Origin: Clarkia xantiana subsp. parviflora
Lineage: Eukaryota > Streptophyta > Magnoliopsida > Myrtales > Onagraceae
Direction: 5' to 3'
NCBI GenBank assembly: GCA_036873135.1
Contig: JAPTYO010000004.1
Location: 2,042,322-2,106,321 of the forward strand
DNA length: 64,000 bases
Position numbers and translations under genes: made by a program. Of the stretch, positions 12,896 to 25,879 are shown piece after piece (the first letter of the stretch is position 1; each line of letters starts with the position of its first letter). The notes beneath the pieces were generated by a model that saw only the letters and a list, made by a program, of their open reading frames with translations, was not told the DNA's origin and made no database searches.

Positions 12896-14357
12896 GAAAG
12901 TGTTTGGATGGATGTAATCTCACATTATGTCCCACATTACATCCACATTACGTTGTTTGAGTTGCCAAACAACGTGATGTGCTTTGTAATGTAGTGTCTT
13001 TTGTAATATGAGATTACGTCCAAACTCCATTCAACGTAATGTGAGATTACATAAAAAAACAGATGTAATGTGAGATTACGTCCAACATTACGGAGTATTG
13101 TATTATTTTCTTATTATTTATCAAATAGATAAAATATTTTGTATTATCTTTATAGTTTATTATGATATAATATTGTTATTATTATTAACTTTTTATTTTT
13201 ATGTACTTCATAACTCATTATTATAATAAAGGGTTAAGAACCTAAAAACAGTATGAATTTTACACCATGTGTCAGTTTAGTGTCTGGGGTTTAGAATGAC
13301 TGTCCGAATTTTCATATATGTTGCTATTTTGTGTCTCCGTCTATTTTTGGGGTTAAATTGGACGGAATCTGGTCACGTGATGGTCATGAATGACCAATTT
13401 TCAAAATTCCAAAAGTACCCCCGACCAGCAATTACGGCCGATTTAGGGCTAAGCATCTCCGATTCCGGCTAATTCCGGCCTATTGCGGCCAAACCCAGCC
13501 CGATTTCGACCGATTACGGCCAAACCCACCCCGATTACGGCCAACCCACCCCGATTCCGGCCAACCCACCCCGATTCCGGCCAAACCCACCCTGATTCCG
13601 GCCAAACCCACCCCGATTCCGGCCGATTACAACCCAACCCAACCCGTCCCGATTCCGGCCGATTTTGGCCGGTTCCGGCCAATTCCGACCGATTGGAGGT
13701 GGGTGGCCGGAGTCGAAGGTGGGTGGCCGGACTGTCAGTTGTTTTTTTTAAGGGCAAAATTGTCTTTTCAAGTAAGTCTGTTAAATTTAACCCCAAAAAC
13801 TAACGGAAAACCAAATAGGCACAAAACTGAAAATTGGGACACCAAATATCACCAAACTGACACTCATGTCAAAATCCAGACAGTTTTTAAGTTCTTTACC
13901 CTATAATAAATAATAATGCACATGATGTTTGTATAAAATGAGCAAGTCTTTTTTGTTGCTTTTTTGATGAAAATTTTCTCATAAAACTATATATAATGTT
14001 TGAATTAAAAATTTTAGTAGTTGTGCTTATTGAGTTTAAATATTTACACTTTATAATTCATAAATGACTACAATATTAACCACACTCATAATCTTTAAGA
14101 TGTTAGTTGTTAATAGATATATTCTTTTAAATCTTATCATATTAAGATATAATATACTCTCATATAGATTAGTATAATAATAATAAAGTCACATTACAAT
14201 GCACATTTCAACACATACCAAACGATGTAATCTAACATTACATTCCATATTACAGCACAACCAAACACTACAATCTAATTTTATATATTACGTAGCTCAC
14301 ATTACTTGTAATCTCAAATTTCAAGTTAATCCCACATTACGTCCATCCAGTGCGACC
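12896..14357. mobile_element. MITE-like element interrupted by a nested foldback
   Basis: The left end GTTTGGATGGATGTAATCTC and the right end ATTACGTCCATCCAGTGC are imperfect inverted repeats. Both halves are full of short GTAATGTGAGATTAC motifs in either orientation. The two halves flank the Mutator-type element at 13231-13901, which carries its own TSD, so the outer element is older. Superfamily not assigned; outer TSD not identified. Confidence 0.55.
13231..13901. mobile_element. Mutator-type foldback MITE with perfect 9-bp TSD
   Basis: The element begins GGGTTAAGAACCTAAAAAC and ends GTTTTTAAGTTCTTTACCC, flanked on both sides by TATAATAAA (13222-13230 and 13902-13910). A 9-bp duplication and long inverted ends suit a non-autonomous Mutator-like element. 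The core at about 13430-13740 is a GC-rich imperfect tandem repeat of CCGATTCCGGCCAACCCACC type. It keeps long proline-rich or glycine-rich frames on both strands that should not be read as genes. Confidence 0.85.
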
Positions 14358-14363
14358 CTTAAT

Positions 14364-14452
14364 AGATTTGATTCAGTGCGAGTAGAGATTACTATAAATA
14401 TGGATAAGCATGCTACAGATGCTGTCTCTTAATGGGACACCCGACCTGCGAA
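14364..14452 (+). mobile_element. SINE-like repeat, 3' portion
   Basis: CAGTGCGAGTAGAGATTACT, GGATAAGCATGCTACAGATG and CTGTCTCTTAATGGGACACC follow the order of the copy at 4258-4400, diverged. Confidence 0.4.
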
Positions 14453-15182
14453 AAAAGATGTTAGTTAAGGAGAATTTTTGAAGTGGCAAATTCTCCCACC
14501 ATCTGAGGTTATAAAAAGTTATAATATTCTATATCCGTATAATTTACTGTCAAATGTGATAGAAACTTACTACATTACCTAATAAATTGGGTGAAACTAA
14601 AAACAAAGTCGTCAATAATAAATTTATTTCATAGCAAATAGAAAACCGAGTGAAGGGATATAGAAAGCTGGAAAACCGGCCGTATCAAAAAAAAAAAAAA
14701 AAAAAAACCGCTCTTTCGACGGCCAGTGCCATGATTGGTCGAATTGTTTTTAAAATCAGGGTGATTATAGAATATGCTTTTTCTTAAAGCAAACCTTATT
14801 TTAATTAGCATTTGAAGGGGAAATTTTTGTGTAAACTTGATGTTTACACTAAACAAATATATGTATAACAAGTATTTTGAAGATATATGATAATTAAATT
14901 TGGACCCATCATGCGATATGTGGGGTTTGTATGTTGAAACAATGGAAAACTGCACGATGACAGTAAAAACTGCAGCGACAGCAAAAAGCAGTTGTCGCTG
15001 CGACATTTTTTTTTAAATATTTCATTTATAAATTCCATTTTTATAAAATATTTTTTTAATTTAAATTTCAACTTTTTTCGAATTCCAATTTTTATAATAT
15101 TAATTTTGGTTAACTTTTTAGATGAATTTAAGGTTAATGGTTCCAATATATTTTTCTTAACAACAAATAGAGTTTTACAACG

Positions 15183-15352
15183 GAGCTTTAACTGAACGTC
15201 ATCTCACACTAAGCTGAATTTCGTCACATAAACGTTAAACGAATTGGTTGGACTGGATCATAGATATATGTGATAAAAGCCAACTGGATCATAGATATAT
15301 GTGATAAAAGCCAAAATTCAGCTTAGTGTGAGATGACGTTCAGTTAAAGCTC
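15183..15352. mobile_element. 170-bp hairpin element with perfect 39-bp arms
   Basis: The left arm (15183-15221, starting GAGCTTTAACTGAACGTCAT) is the exact reverse complement of the right arm (15314-15352). The loop holds a 31-bp tandem duplication (unit starting ACTGGATCATAGATATATGT). Identical arms suggest recent origin or conversion. No flanking duplication is obvious. Confidence 0.8.
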
Positions 15353-16269
15353 AAATTGTTTAACATTTATTTCGAAGCTCTAGTTTGATTATTAGAATTA
15401 ACTTGACCAAACTGTTCATCCAACACAATAGTGTTTTAAAATTTAGTATTCTAAAACCAATTTATGTTAAGAGAAAGATTTGGAACCGTTAACCTTTGTT
15501 AGTGGAATTTGCAATTAGTAATATTTTAAATATGCAAGTAAAATAAGATTGGATGTGTACGTAATAGTTTGTGAAAGTCGTATGTTGCAGCTTTCATGCA
15601 TTGCATTATTGAAAGACAACATTAATTGTCATTTTGCATGAAGTTGAACTACTTGCTCAGACATCCCTTTCAAATCTATCTGTAATCTCTTTTGAGGCTT
15701 ACATTAATCTTTCAACATACCATATACAAAGCTACCAATATAAAGATGGTTTTGTTTCTGGGATATTGATGATAACATGATCGAATTTAGCGGACCAATC
15801 GAACTATCATCAATTTTTTTTTAATATTTTAATATATGTACCGTGATGGAATTTACTAATAATTTGAAAGAATTGCATTGAAACACATTTAATTGGATGC
15901 TCAAATTGATCTAAACTCTAACAATACATTTCAATTGAACGTTTAAGTGAATTTATTTTACTTTGAACATTTAATTAGATACTCATTTTATATCAAATAT
16001 GACGAAAATTATAACGAATGTAATAACTTAGTCTGTAATTGAAATTTCGTGTATCCAATTTTAAAAATTAAAAATTGAATAATAATTTGTAACTTAATCA
16101 ATACTCGAATGACGATTTAATTATAAACCCCCAATTTTAAAAACTAAAATTTGAATAATAATTTGTAACTGAATCAATACTGGAATATCGATTTGATTAA
16201 AAACCCTTTAAAACATTTTAAACAATTTTCTCATTCACTTCATGTCAGTTCAGTTAGAGTGATTCTTCC

Positions 16270-17032
16270 TAGGGGTGTCAATGGGGCATGGATTATCCGA
16301 ACCCCGCGGTGCACCAACCGAAAAATGCCCCGCGGTAGTTGCTACCGTGGATTATGGGGCAAATTTGGTAGAAAGAATCGTGGGGCAAGGCAATAGGTGG
16401 TAAACGTGATGTTTTGCCCCGAACTTCCGCCCCGGAGTGTATATATAATTTTATAAAACTTCAGGAGTTATTGTGTAATACTAGAAATATTATGTGGTCA
16501 TTATATAATAATAGAAGTTTTTTTTCCATTAACAGCCAAGTAAAAATATAGAGCGTCTTAGAAGATGTCGTAACAAAAAATTAATTATAATATCGTTGTG
16601 GAGTTTTGTTTTTACATTTCTTTAGTGGTTGATGAAACTTAGTAAACTATTTGGTTATCTAAAATAATAAGTTACATGAAATAATAATTTTGATCGGAAA
16701 ATATAATAATAATAATAATTTTGCTCAACTTTTACATGTTTTAGTTTTTATGTTGGATTAGAGACGTATATACCTATTTGCAACTTTTACAATTTTACTT
16801 TGCTTCTTTTAGGTAAATTTAAGTAAATATTATTAATACAAATTTAGAAATTATTTTTAATTAACAAAGTAGGTGGGGCGGGGCAATGCACCGTGGATAT
16901 CCCCGCGGGGCATAACTATTAAGTACTTCCGCCCCACGACGGTTTTGGGGCAATTATGGTAGATGAAATAAGATCGTGGGGTGGGGATGGTATTATCAGA
17001 ATCTGACCCGATCTGCCCCATTGACACCCCTA
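16270..17032. mobile_element. hAT-type MITE with perfect 8-bp TSD
   Basis: The element starts TAGGGGTGTCAATGGGGC, ends GCCCCATTGACACCCCTA and is flanked by ATTCTTCC on both sides (16262-16269 and 17033-17040). The 8-bp duplication and TAGGGGTG ends are typical of hAT elements. The 763-bp interior has no transposase frame; it has GC-rich subterminal blocks (CCCCGCGG, GGGGCAAGG) and an AT-rich centre. Confidence 0.9.
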
Positions 17033-18039
17033 ATTCTTCCCGGAAATCAATTCCATTGTTTGGGATGGGATGCTAAGCCTATTACATGCATGGGATGGGA
17101 TAGGGACAACCTCGTCCTATGTGCCGAATCATGCGCAGCTTTAGAGATAAGATGTCTTTGTTTTGCTCCACCTTTATTTAAGAGCCCATTTGGACGCTTC
17201 TTCTGCAATATTTATTTTCAATAATTTATAACGATTATTGTTATTATTTAGGAAAATTCAAGAATTTATGATTGATTAGTCTCATCAAGCTAGTCATCAT
17301 CATCCCATGTACTTTAAATGACTCTGTATTTATTAAGTACACTGTACATTAAGTACAAATATATGGACCCATGACTCGAGTGTAGGGTAGAAGAGTTATC
17401 GAGAATGACATTACTTAATGTTGCACTATTTTTGCGTTTAAGTGAAGAGATTAAAAACTACTTAACACCCTATTATTATATAGGGCTGACTAAAATACAG
17501 TCGAATTTATTTTAATTTGATTTCTCAGCGTTAGCGTTAGATTATGAGAGGACATCAATCAGAATTAAGAAAAGATAAAAAGTGTTTCTTACATATGTAT
17601 AAAAAACTCGAATTTATTTTAGCTGAATCATATTATATATATGCTATATATCGATATTATATTGATTACAGCCCACCGTCAGGCCTCATGGGCCTTACCT
17701 GTACGTCAGTAGGTCATCTCATAATTATTAGCTTAATGCTTGTTTATGGATAACATTTTTATTACTCAAATCTAAATTAATTATCTAGTTAACAGATAAA
17801 ACGTTGTACCGAAACTCAATTCCAAAAGTTGCCTTGTAGAGACATACAAACTATAACACAATTATTTTAAAGATACTATAGTGAATCATGTAATATAGTG
17901 TAGCAGTTCAACATTTTTTATTAATTAAAATTTAAATTCAAACCCGCCTAAAGTTGAAAATGAAAATTATTATTTTCACTATATATATAGAGAGATTTTT
18001 TTTCTGCCAAAGGAAACTCTTTATTAATAAAACAAACAA

Positions 18040-18200
18040 AACTATGTAATATGATATAATGTTTCAACGCTTTTTAACTTAATTAGAGATTGAGGATTTA
18101 ATTCCCGCTAGTGATCATGATAAATAAAAATATATTAATTGTCAATACTTTACCCCATAAATGACTGACACGGTTCGAGTATAAATTAGTTTAGTATGAA
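18040..18200 (+). mobile_element. SINE-like repeat, degraded longer copy
   Basis: This copy aligns by eye with 35764-35885 (TATGTAATATGATATAATG, then GAGGATTTAATTCCCGCTAG for the B-box region). It continues into the 3' segment seen at 4258 (CAATACTTTACCCCATAAAT, CACGGTTCGAGTATAAATTA), linking the two parts into one family. Confidence 0.45.
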
Positions 18201-19982
18201 GTAAGTATTTACACTTGTTGTTTTCCTGAAGAGAGCCCCTCCTAATCCAAGAACCACCTCACCGGAAGAAAAAGAACAACATCGAGATGTCAGCAAATTT
18301 TCTATGTATTAAATTATTATTATTAATTAATAATATTATATTGAATGACTTTGTAATTATTATTTTTTCTTGTCGACAACGTCCATTTACAGCCGCCAGA
18401 TGATGTAAGAAATATGCTACGTGGGTGTCCCTGATTGGTGGATTTTACAAGCACGACAGGGAGTTGGACATGAACTTGGCTACCCAAAAAAAGAACAGGC
18501 AAAATTCTTGGTATCTACTAGATGTGTGGGTATTTGAGGTTCTATATGTTCCCTTCCCTTCACTAACTAATAATTTATATAATATTTACGGATTATTGTT
18601 ATTTATATATGTTAGTGTCATTGTTAGAAAAAAATTTATGTTGTACGACCATGGCAGTTCAATCACGATCTAAGTGTGTCTACTATCTAGATAGTTAATT
18701 ATTACTTTATAAAATTGTTAAAAATTATAAAACATAGCACTTAGACATATTCAAAATGCGGTTGAATTGCCACATACGAACTTTGTATCATTTCTCTTAA
18801 TCTTATCCGCATTTGCTCCACAATTTCTTACTTGAATAGTGTAATGTAATACTCTTTTTACTTCGACTTTATAACATCTTAATATATAAAGTGCCTATTA
18901 TTATTATTTTTATATACTTTACTATAAAGCTGTAATTGGACAATACAAAGAATCTAAGAGAAACATGAAATATTATACTAAAAATTATTGATTTAATATA
19001 AATGATTTTTTTTATGAGTATCTTAGGGACCCTCTACATTCATAACATATTTACTCTACACTTAAAATAATTCAAATTCGTATTGAAATTAACTCGTCGA
19101 AAGTAAATGATAGGTTTTTTTTTTTCCTAGGACTTTCAAATTTAAACACTTATACAAAGCTTCCACTTATTGTTTCCTCCCTTTCTTTTGGTTTGAAGTT
19201 CTTTCCCTTTCAGCTCACTTTACAACCCAACTCCACATATTCTATTTGACCCCAATTATTAGTGAGCCATACTGTTCTCAAAGTGAAATTCCTCATCCAC
19301 AGTGGCCTTTTCCTATACCAAAATTATTTCTTTCTAAAATTTGAATTTATATATAAATAAAAAAAAAATGAAAAAAAGAACAAATTGCTTGTCCTATAAC
19401 ATAAGAATAAAAAATATATGACTCGGGTTTTAGTACTATATTATTATTAATTCTCTACAACCAGGAAGGAGTGACAATCAAACATTATATATTTAGTGTT
19501 GATCTCATCAATATTTATTGAATTTAATTAATGGCTATCATTTTCTAGGAGTATGACTTGATTCTTTGATTAACTTGAGAGCCGACAAGACTTAATATTT
19601 TTTTTAATATAAATTTATATATATACGATTTTTGTAAGTGAGTGAGTAGGGTAGAGAGTTAGGTTTGAAAATTTTAATAATATTTTATTTGTGGAATCCA
19701 TCCAAATTGCAAATGGATGAATAGCCCTCCCACTCTCACAAAAGGGAAGAATTTGAATATGTTGATCAATTTGGGACTTGGAATCAATATATCATGGCAT
19801 TAATTTGTATATGGATAACAACTTGCTAGCTGCTTATGGTTACATTGGCTTATTAAAGGGAATATATTTGACTGGTCTCTAAGCATATTACTATCATGCA
19901 TGTTGCCTTACATTACATCAATATATATATAGACCCAAAAAAATGCACCCCCAATGTTGTCCTTGTCAGAGGTTAATTGATA

Positions 19983-20162
19983 TGAGAAATTCTTAGCTGG
20001 TACGGTGCCAACATATGGCATTGTGCTGGTGGCTCTTTAACGAATTAGAGTTCAACACGTGTCATATGTAAGACAACTTTTAATACATGTCAGTATATAA
20101 TTGAATAATGGGCCTCCAGCTGTCTACCACATGTTGGCACCGTGGTAGACAAGAATTTCTCA
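19983..20162. mobile_element. 180-bp TIR MITE
   Basis: The ends are near-perfect inverted repeats of about 36 bp. The left begins TGAGAAATTCTTAGCTGGTA and the right, reversed, begins TGAGAAATTCTTGTCTACCA; both continue CGGTGCCAACAT. There is no coding capacity and the TSD is unclear. Confidence 0.7.
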
Positions 20163-22260
20163 TCGGGTTATAGTGCTACTACTTGTCGGTATATGGATGG
20201 AGTTAGGATTTTGGAAGGGAAGAATTAAAATGGGTGGAACTTTATAAACATTTTAAAGTAAATCAAGTTTATTAAGGTAAAAATAAAATTGGCCTTCTTA
20301 AAAAATTACTCCCCTAGTTCTCCAGTAGCTTTATTCATTCTTATCAGAGTCTCAAAAATAGTATAAGCTCAAATATATTCAATTAAGAATATGGTTGATT
20401 AGTGCTAAACATTAATTGGATGATATACAAATGTGATAATGAGATTTGAATTTAGTACAATATTTGTTGGAACTTGTTCATTAACTATTGTATGTGTGAT
20501 CATCATTAATACCAAGTGGTTTTGGGGTTTAGATTGAAACTATGTGATTGATGAGGAAGGCTTAATTATTCCATTAGCATCATTGCCTTGGACTAGACAA
20601 ATTTGTCCTTATGGAGTAATATATTGATCAAATGGATGATATTATGACATTCCTACCCAAAATTTGTTGAACTAATTAGTAAAACAGTTTGTATTTCTGA
20701 AAGAGAATTAAGTTTGAATCTCATTTAAAATGCTATCTTAAAAAAACTTTAACCATAACACTGCCAACATAAAATTACAAAACTAATCCAATATATATAA
20801 AAAAATATTATGCCATCTCTGATTAGAAGTTGCCAATAAAAGGAGTAGCAAAATCAATGTATATTAAGCTGATGTCAAGGTTGTATTAGTGAAATATTAA
20901 TTTTGATACCTCCAAATAAAATGTAACATAAATAATACACTACCTCACACAATTATTTGCACTTAATTTCTAAGAAAGATAATCAAGATTTAATTATGAA
21001 TAATAAATAATTACAGTATATTATAACATCATGAAAAATTTAGGAAAATCCTATTAGTAAATGATATTTGAGAACAACCATTAAAAATGAAAATAAAATA
21101 GTGAGAGTGAAACATGTTCCTTTTTTTTCTTGAATTTTTTTTTCTTCATAAAATTAGTGAAGTTACATAAGTAAACATACATGATCATGTTCTTGTCTGG
21201 GTGCAGTCATTTTTGCAAATTGCATTAAAAAAAAGGAAAGCTTAAAAAAAACATTTTATCAAGAAATAGTAATAAATAATAAAAAGATCCACAGTGAGAG
21301 AGAGAATGAAAGATTATGACAAGTAGGAAACATGGGTCCCTTCACTTTCACACTGTTGTCCTTCATATGTAAAATAAAATAGATATTTGCTAACTATCGC
21401 ATTTCAAAATCTCAGCATATGGATTAACCAATGAATGCGTATGGATTAACTAATGAATGAGAGAAAAATTATAAATGTACTCTAAATAAATAACTTTACA
21501 TAATATGTAATTATAACCCAATATTTTTTATTAATTAATTCATACCTCTTTTTTAGGCTAGTAAAACTAATTTATCCTATAAATTAAAAATATTTTTTCA
21601 TATATAAAAATTATACGAGTCTCACTAATTTTGTGATTTATTTTCTTCTAAAAACCCATTGGACATGGTGAACTCTAGATGACAAATTGACACTTGCCCT
21701 CTAGGGTTCACCGTGTCCAATAGTGTTTTAGAAAAAAAAATACAAAACTAGTGACTTTTATTATATATATATTTGTAAATGAAAAAAAATGTTTTTATTT
21801 ATTAAGAAAAATTATTGCTTTAGAAAAAAAAAGTATGATTAATTATGAGAAATTATTAGGTTGTAATCACATGTTACTCAAAACTATTTATTTAGAGTAT
21901 ATTTATTACGTGTCTCTCATTCATTGGTTGGTCCATATGCTGAGGTGGCGGACTGAGTCCAACTAATAATTTCTCGATACTTGATAATTACAAAGAAGTT
22001 ACATGAACATTTTCCATCTATTTTAAAGTTGACAATTACATTAGACAAGAAAACTATTAATTAGTATCAACAAAAATGTAATATGACTGATAGTTGAGAC
22101 TCAACCTTATAAAATAGCTAAACAAATTCAATCCTATGTTATTAGGTGAAATTTATCAGATTATTACATATAAATTTGTCGTTATTTAGCAAAAATCAAA
22201 TTTGATACAAAATAAATAATAAATTTTCTATTTTCTATATGTATTTTTTTTTCACATAGA

Positions 22261-22456
22261 GTCAATATAAACATGAATTCCCTCAGCATTTTCATCGGCA
22301 GCGGCAGAACATACTTCTCTTTCTCTCTGGTTCCATTAGGCGGCGTTGTCAGCTACTAACTCAGCTACAGAGCTCGAAGAAAAGCTTCCATTTTCAGCAG
22401 AAATTCAACAACTACGTGGTGAAAAGATTCTTCCTTCCGTGGAAAGTTAAGAGAAA
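22261..22456 (+). promoter_or_regulatory. Probable 5' leader of the CCT-motif gene
   Basis: Immediately upstream of the ATG the sequence shifts from AT-rich to mixed composition with pyrimidine-rich words (TTCTCTTTCTCTCTGG at about 22314). This is typical of a plant 5' leader. The transcription start was not identified. Confidence 0.35.
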
Positions 22457-25080
22457 ATGTACGCAGACACAGGTCTGGCCTTCCCTTGCTTCCAGAACTA
22501 CCCTCTAGATGTTCAGCACTTCGATGACTTCTGCAGATCGTCCAAGCTCAATAATGCTTGCTCGGTACTCTTCTTCTCTCTGTACACTGCTCAGTTTGAA
22601 CTTTCTGTTTCGAATTTATGCCATTTCTGCTGCGGAATTTGTGTCTTTTGACAGTGAAGAGAAGGAAAATTGGAAATCTCTATCGTTTAGTTATGAACTG
22701 TCAATTAGGTCAAGAATTAGCTGATTAGGGTTCTGAAATTCCGATGGATTCGAGAGATTGAAACGTGAATTAGAAGGAAAATGTACAGATTTTGGGAAAT
22801 CAAGAACTGTTTTGAAAACCAATTGGAATTATGTTAGGTAGCTTATCAAGATGAAGTTGAAAGTACTATACTTTCCATAAAAGAAAAGGAATTTCAAGAT
22901 ATTTTTCCTAAAACAAAAGCTGGAGAGTCCACCTTTAACTTATTCATCCGTTTCTGAGCAAAAAAGGAAATTGGTTAGATATTCCTTTTTGTTTTTCTGT
23001 AGAAGAGTTGTTCTTCAATTTCGGGCAGGGAGCGTCAATGAGTATCTCTTCTAATGGTGGAGATATGGGGTTTGGAAAGGGAGAGAAGAGGAAAACATCA
23101 ATGAAAATGGCTTGGTACTTAATGGTTGTGTATAGATCCTTCCAGTTCATCCAAGTTCCTGGATAAACACGGAACTTGAACTCAATGGTTATTTAAATGC
23201 AAAACGTAGTGTTCCTGAGAATCGAAAGCTAATCTTGCTTCCTAAGAGTGAGTTTTCATTTCAAGAAATTCTATCTATATATGGAAAAAAGGAAGTTTGA
23301 GGTGAGACAGTTTCTGAAATCATCTTTTGCTGAAGTGCACTGTGTCGTGGTGACTAACTTTTGTTAGTGCGGTATTTTCGAGCAAATTTAGTCCAGGCAA
23401 TTATCTTGATAGGCGGCTATTGTATTGATTTGGCTACTGAAGTTTTGATTTTTCTCAAAGAACCTAACTTCGAGTGATAACATTAAAAAATCTGTAGTTT
23501 GTTAGCTTTTATTCGTTTTCTAGCTTTGAGAAATTCTACCTGTATGTAGAAAAAGCAAGATTAAGCTGAGAATTGAGATACACTTCCGAAATTCACCTTT
23601 TGCTGAAGTGTAGTGGTGTCTAACTTTTATTAGTGCTGCAATTTACTGAATCCGTGGCCTCTCAAGGGGGACTTTTGAGCAAATTTGGTTCTATCTAGGC
23701 AATTTTGTGTATTGATTTGGCTAGTGAAGTTTTGATTCTTTTGAAACAGCCTAACTTGGTTACTTCCACTTCAAAATTCACGATCACCTTTTTCACTTTA
23801 CCACCCACAAACAACCCTTTTTCATCTTCCTCCCAATAAGTTCAATATAACTTATCCTATGCTTTTAGTTGTGTCAAGTGGCCATCATTCAGACTTTGCA
23901 ACACAATGGTATCCATGATTTTCCTATAGCACAAACTTTTTCTTCAAGATTCTCTTCTTATGTTATTGATACGGTGCTTCAGGGGGAACTGCTGCAGCCT
24001 TCCACCATAACAGAATATGACTTGGGTGGAGAAGGCGATCTGTTCAAAGCTCCCGAACCAATTATTCTTGAAGAAGCTCCAATGGTGGGACTCGATCCAA
24101 TGGAAGCAGCCATTTCTATGATATCATGTGGGGATGCTGCAATTTTGCCTCAAGAACTTAAGGTTGCAGATATCTCCTCCCTTCAGAGCGAACAGCTCTA
24201 CAATGAGGTTTTTTACGAGTGTCAGAAGGATCTGATGGAAAAAGCAGCAACCGGGACGTCAATTGCTAAGGTCTTGGACATCAAGTTTCCTCCCATTGAT
24301 GAAAATCAATCCCAGGTTGATGAATTTCCTTTCAACTCGTCGTTTCCAAAAAGTACGAGTTCAGAATGTTTGAGATCAATGGAATTGCCTCCTGTTAAGC
24401 CGAATTTTCTGGATTTCTCCGGGCTTGATTTTGAAGCTTTTGGGATGAGGAGGGCATTTAGTGAAGGAGATATAAAGGTCAAATTTTATTTTATTTTAAA
24501 AGTTGCAATTTTTAAGTTAGTTACTTCTTGCATATTAGAGAGTTATGATTATTATGATTACACCTATACTACAACAAACTTTTATCAACATTAGAGCCTG
24601 ATCTTGAGACTATGCATTGGCTATGTGATGGAGTGTATGAACTGAGAAACTTTTAGATGGTTTCTGGTCATTTTTTCTCGACAGGATAGGGCTTCGGATC
24701 ATTGATAGTGAGTTTTTATGACAGACCCTTGATATTGGTAATGGTAATGGTATTATAAACCCGATCCATTCTCCTGTTGAGAGACGGAGCTTCATCAGCA
24801 ACTGCAGCAGCGAAGAACGCAAGGAAAAGCTCTCAAGGTACAAAAACAAGAAGACAAAGAGAAACTTTGGAAGGAAGATCAAGGTAGATATTAAAAAAAA
24901 GTCTTGTTTTAAAAGAAATAAAAACAAAACAACAACATATAATACATAGTTGGTGTTGATTAGTTGAAGATGTTGTTGGGGTTTCAGTATGCTTGCAGGA
25001 AGGCACTTGCAGATAGCCAACCACGAGTTCGAGGAAGATTTGCAAAGACCGAAGAGATGGTTGGAAGAAGCAGTGAGTGA
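22457..25080 (+). CDS. CCT-motif family protein (CIA2/ASML2-like group)
   Basis: A likely nuclear transcriptional regulator with a C-terminal CCT motif. Exons: 22457-22564, 23983-24477, 24725-24883 and 24988-25080, all GT/AG with phase-0 junctions, giving about 284 residues. The N-terminus MYADTGLAFPCFQNYP and the block EYDLGGEGDLFKAPEPI, followed by LDPMEAAISMISCGD, are hallmarks of this small plant subfamily. The CCT motif spans about residues 228-272 (RKEKLSRYKNKKTKRNFGRK, then YACRKALADSQPRVRGRF) and is split by intron 3 exactly between its halves, as usual in the family. Exon 2 could instead start at 23869, which adds 38 in-frame residues; 23983 is preferred because it joins family-like sequence directly. 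Intron 1 is long (1418 bp) and internally duplicated. AATAAA at 25375-25380 is a possible poly(A) signal. The target genes are unknown. Confidence 0.85.
23240..23770. repeat. Imperfect tandem duplication inside intron 1 of the CCT gene
   Basis: Two blocks of about 240-260 bp (about 23240-23475 and 23500-23760) share AAATTCTA(T/C)CT, CTTTTGCTGAAGTG, CTAACTTTTRTTAGTG, GAGCAAATTT and TTGATTTGGCTA in the same order. They are diverged by substitutions and small indels, so the duplication is not recent. Confidence 0.7.
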
Positions 25081-25879
25081 GTTTTGAAGGTTGTAGCTAG
25101 GTCAGTGATTGGAGAATCATGCAGAAGAGTGATTATGAGGAGATTAGTAGTAATTAAGTAGATTAGCTGAATAATTAAGGATGGAGCTTGTGAGTGAGTT
25201 ATGAGTGAAATAGCTCTCTGCAGTCTTCTCTTGTTTGGTGGAGACAAGATAGAACCCTTAAGTGTTGGAGAAGCTAGTGTTGTATTGGTATGTATATATG
25301 CTATCCTATTCCTATATCCTCCTATGTATCTGTGTATAAGTTATGTTCATTATTAATATCATAAGTTTATGGATAATAAAGGAGGAGATGTCTATTGTAA
25401 AACTAGAACCATCACTTGCAATTTTGATTTATACAAATTGTTTTACCCAAAAAAAAAAGTTTATACAAATTGATTCATTTTATTTTCCAACTTTAATTTG
25501 AGTGAAGGTGTGAATACCCAACACAAGGCCCTAAATTAGATCTCAAACAAAGCCCATTTTAGAGAACTCAGCCCAATAATATTTTGGTTGTATTCTAATT
25601 CAAATTGATTCAGTTAAATTTAGAATAGCCTATTTTAAGTTTTTATTTATAAATACTTACTGGTGGCGGTCAACTTGTAAGGATAAATAAAGTGTTGGGC
25701 TATAAAAAAATTCAATCTAATAATTCAAAGTCGAAATATATTAATTAATGAATGATTGTAAATTTGTAATACTATATGATGATTGGTAGAAGTTAGAAGC
25801 AACCCTAGTTAGGTGTATATAGTGGCTTACCTAAGATATTTACAATGGGTACGCTTTGTAATTTTTTTGTTAAGATTTA

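Larger units (their letters stand above)
11846..22260. other. Intergenic region rich in small transposons
   Basis: No gene is supported over about 10.4 kb. Named contents are listed separately: a nested MITE pair (12896-14357 with 13231-13901 inside), SINE-like segments (14364-14452 and about 18040-18200), a hairpin element (15183-15352), a hAT MITE (16270-17032) and a TIR MITE (19983-20162). 12230-12480 contains GACACGTGTC at about 12425, a palindromic G-box, without an adjacent gene. 18225-18300, 19130-19320 and 20180-22260 show only AT-rich sequence with no recognisable feature. Confidence 0.7.

Noticed and set aside
13449..13803. Proline/arginine-rich frames of 106 and 115 codons
   Set aside because: They fall within the tandem GC-rich core of the MITE at 13231-13901.
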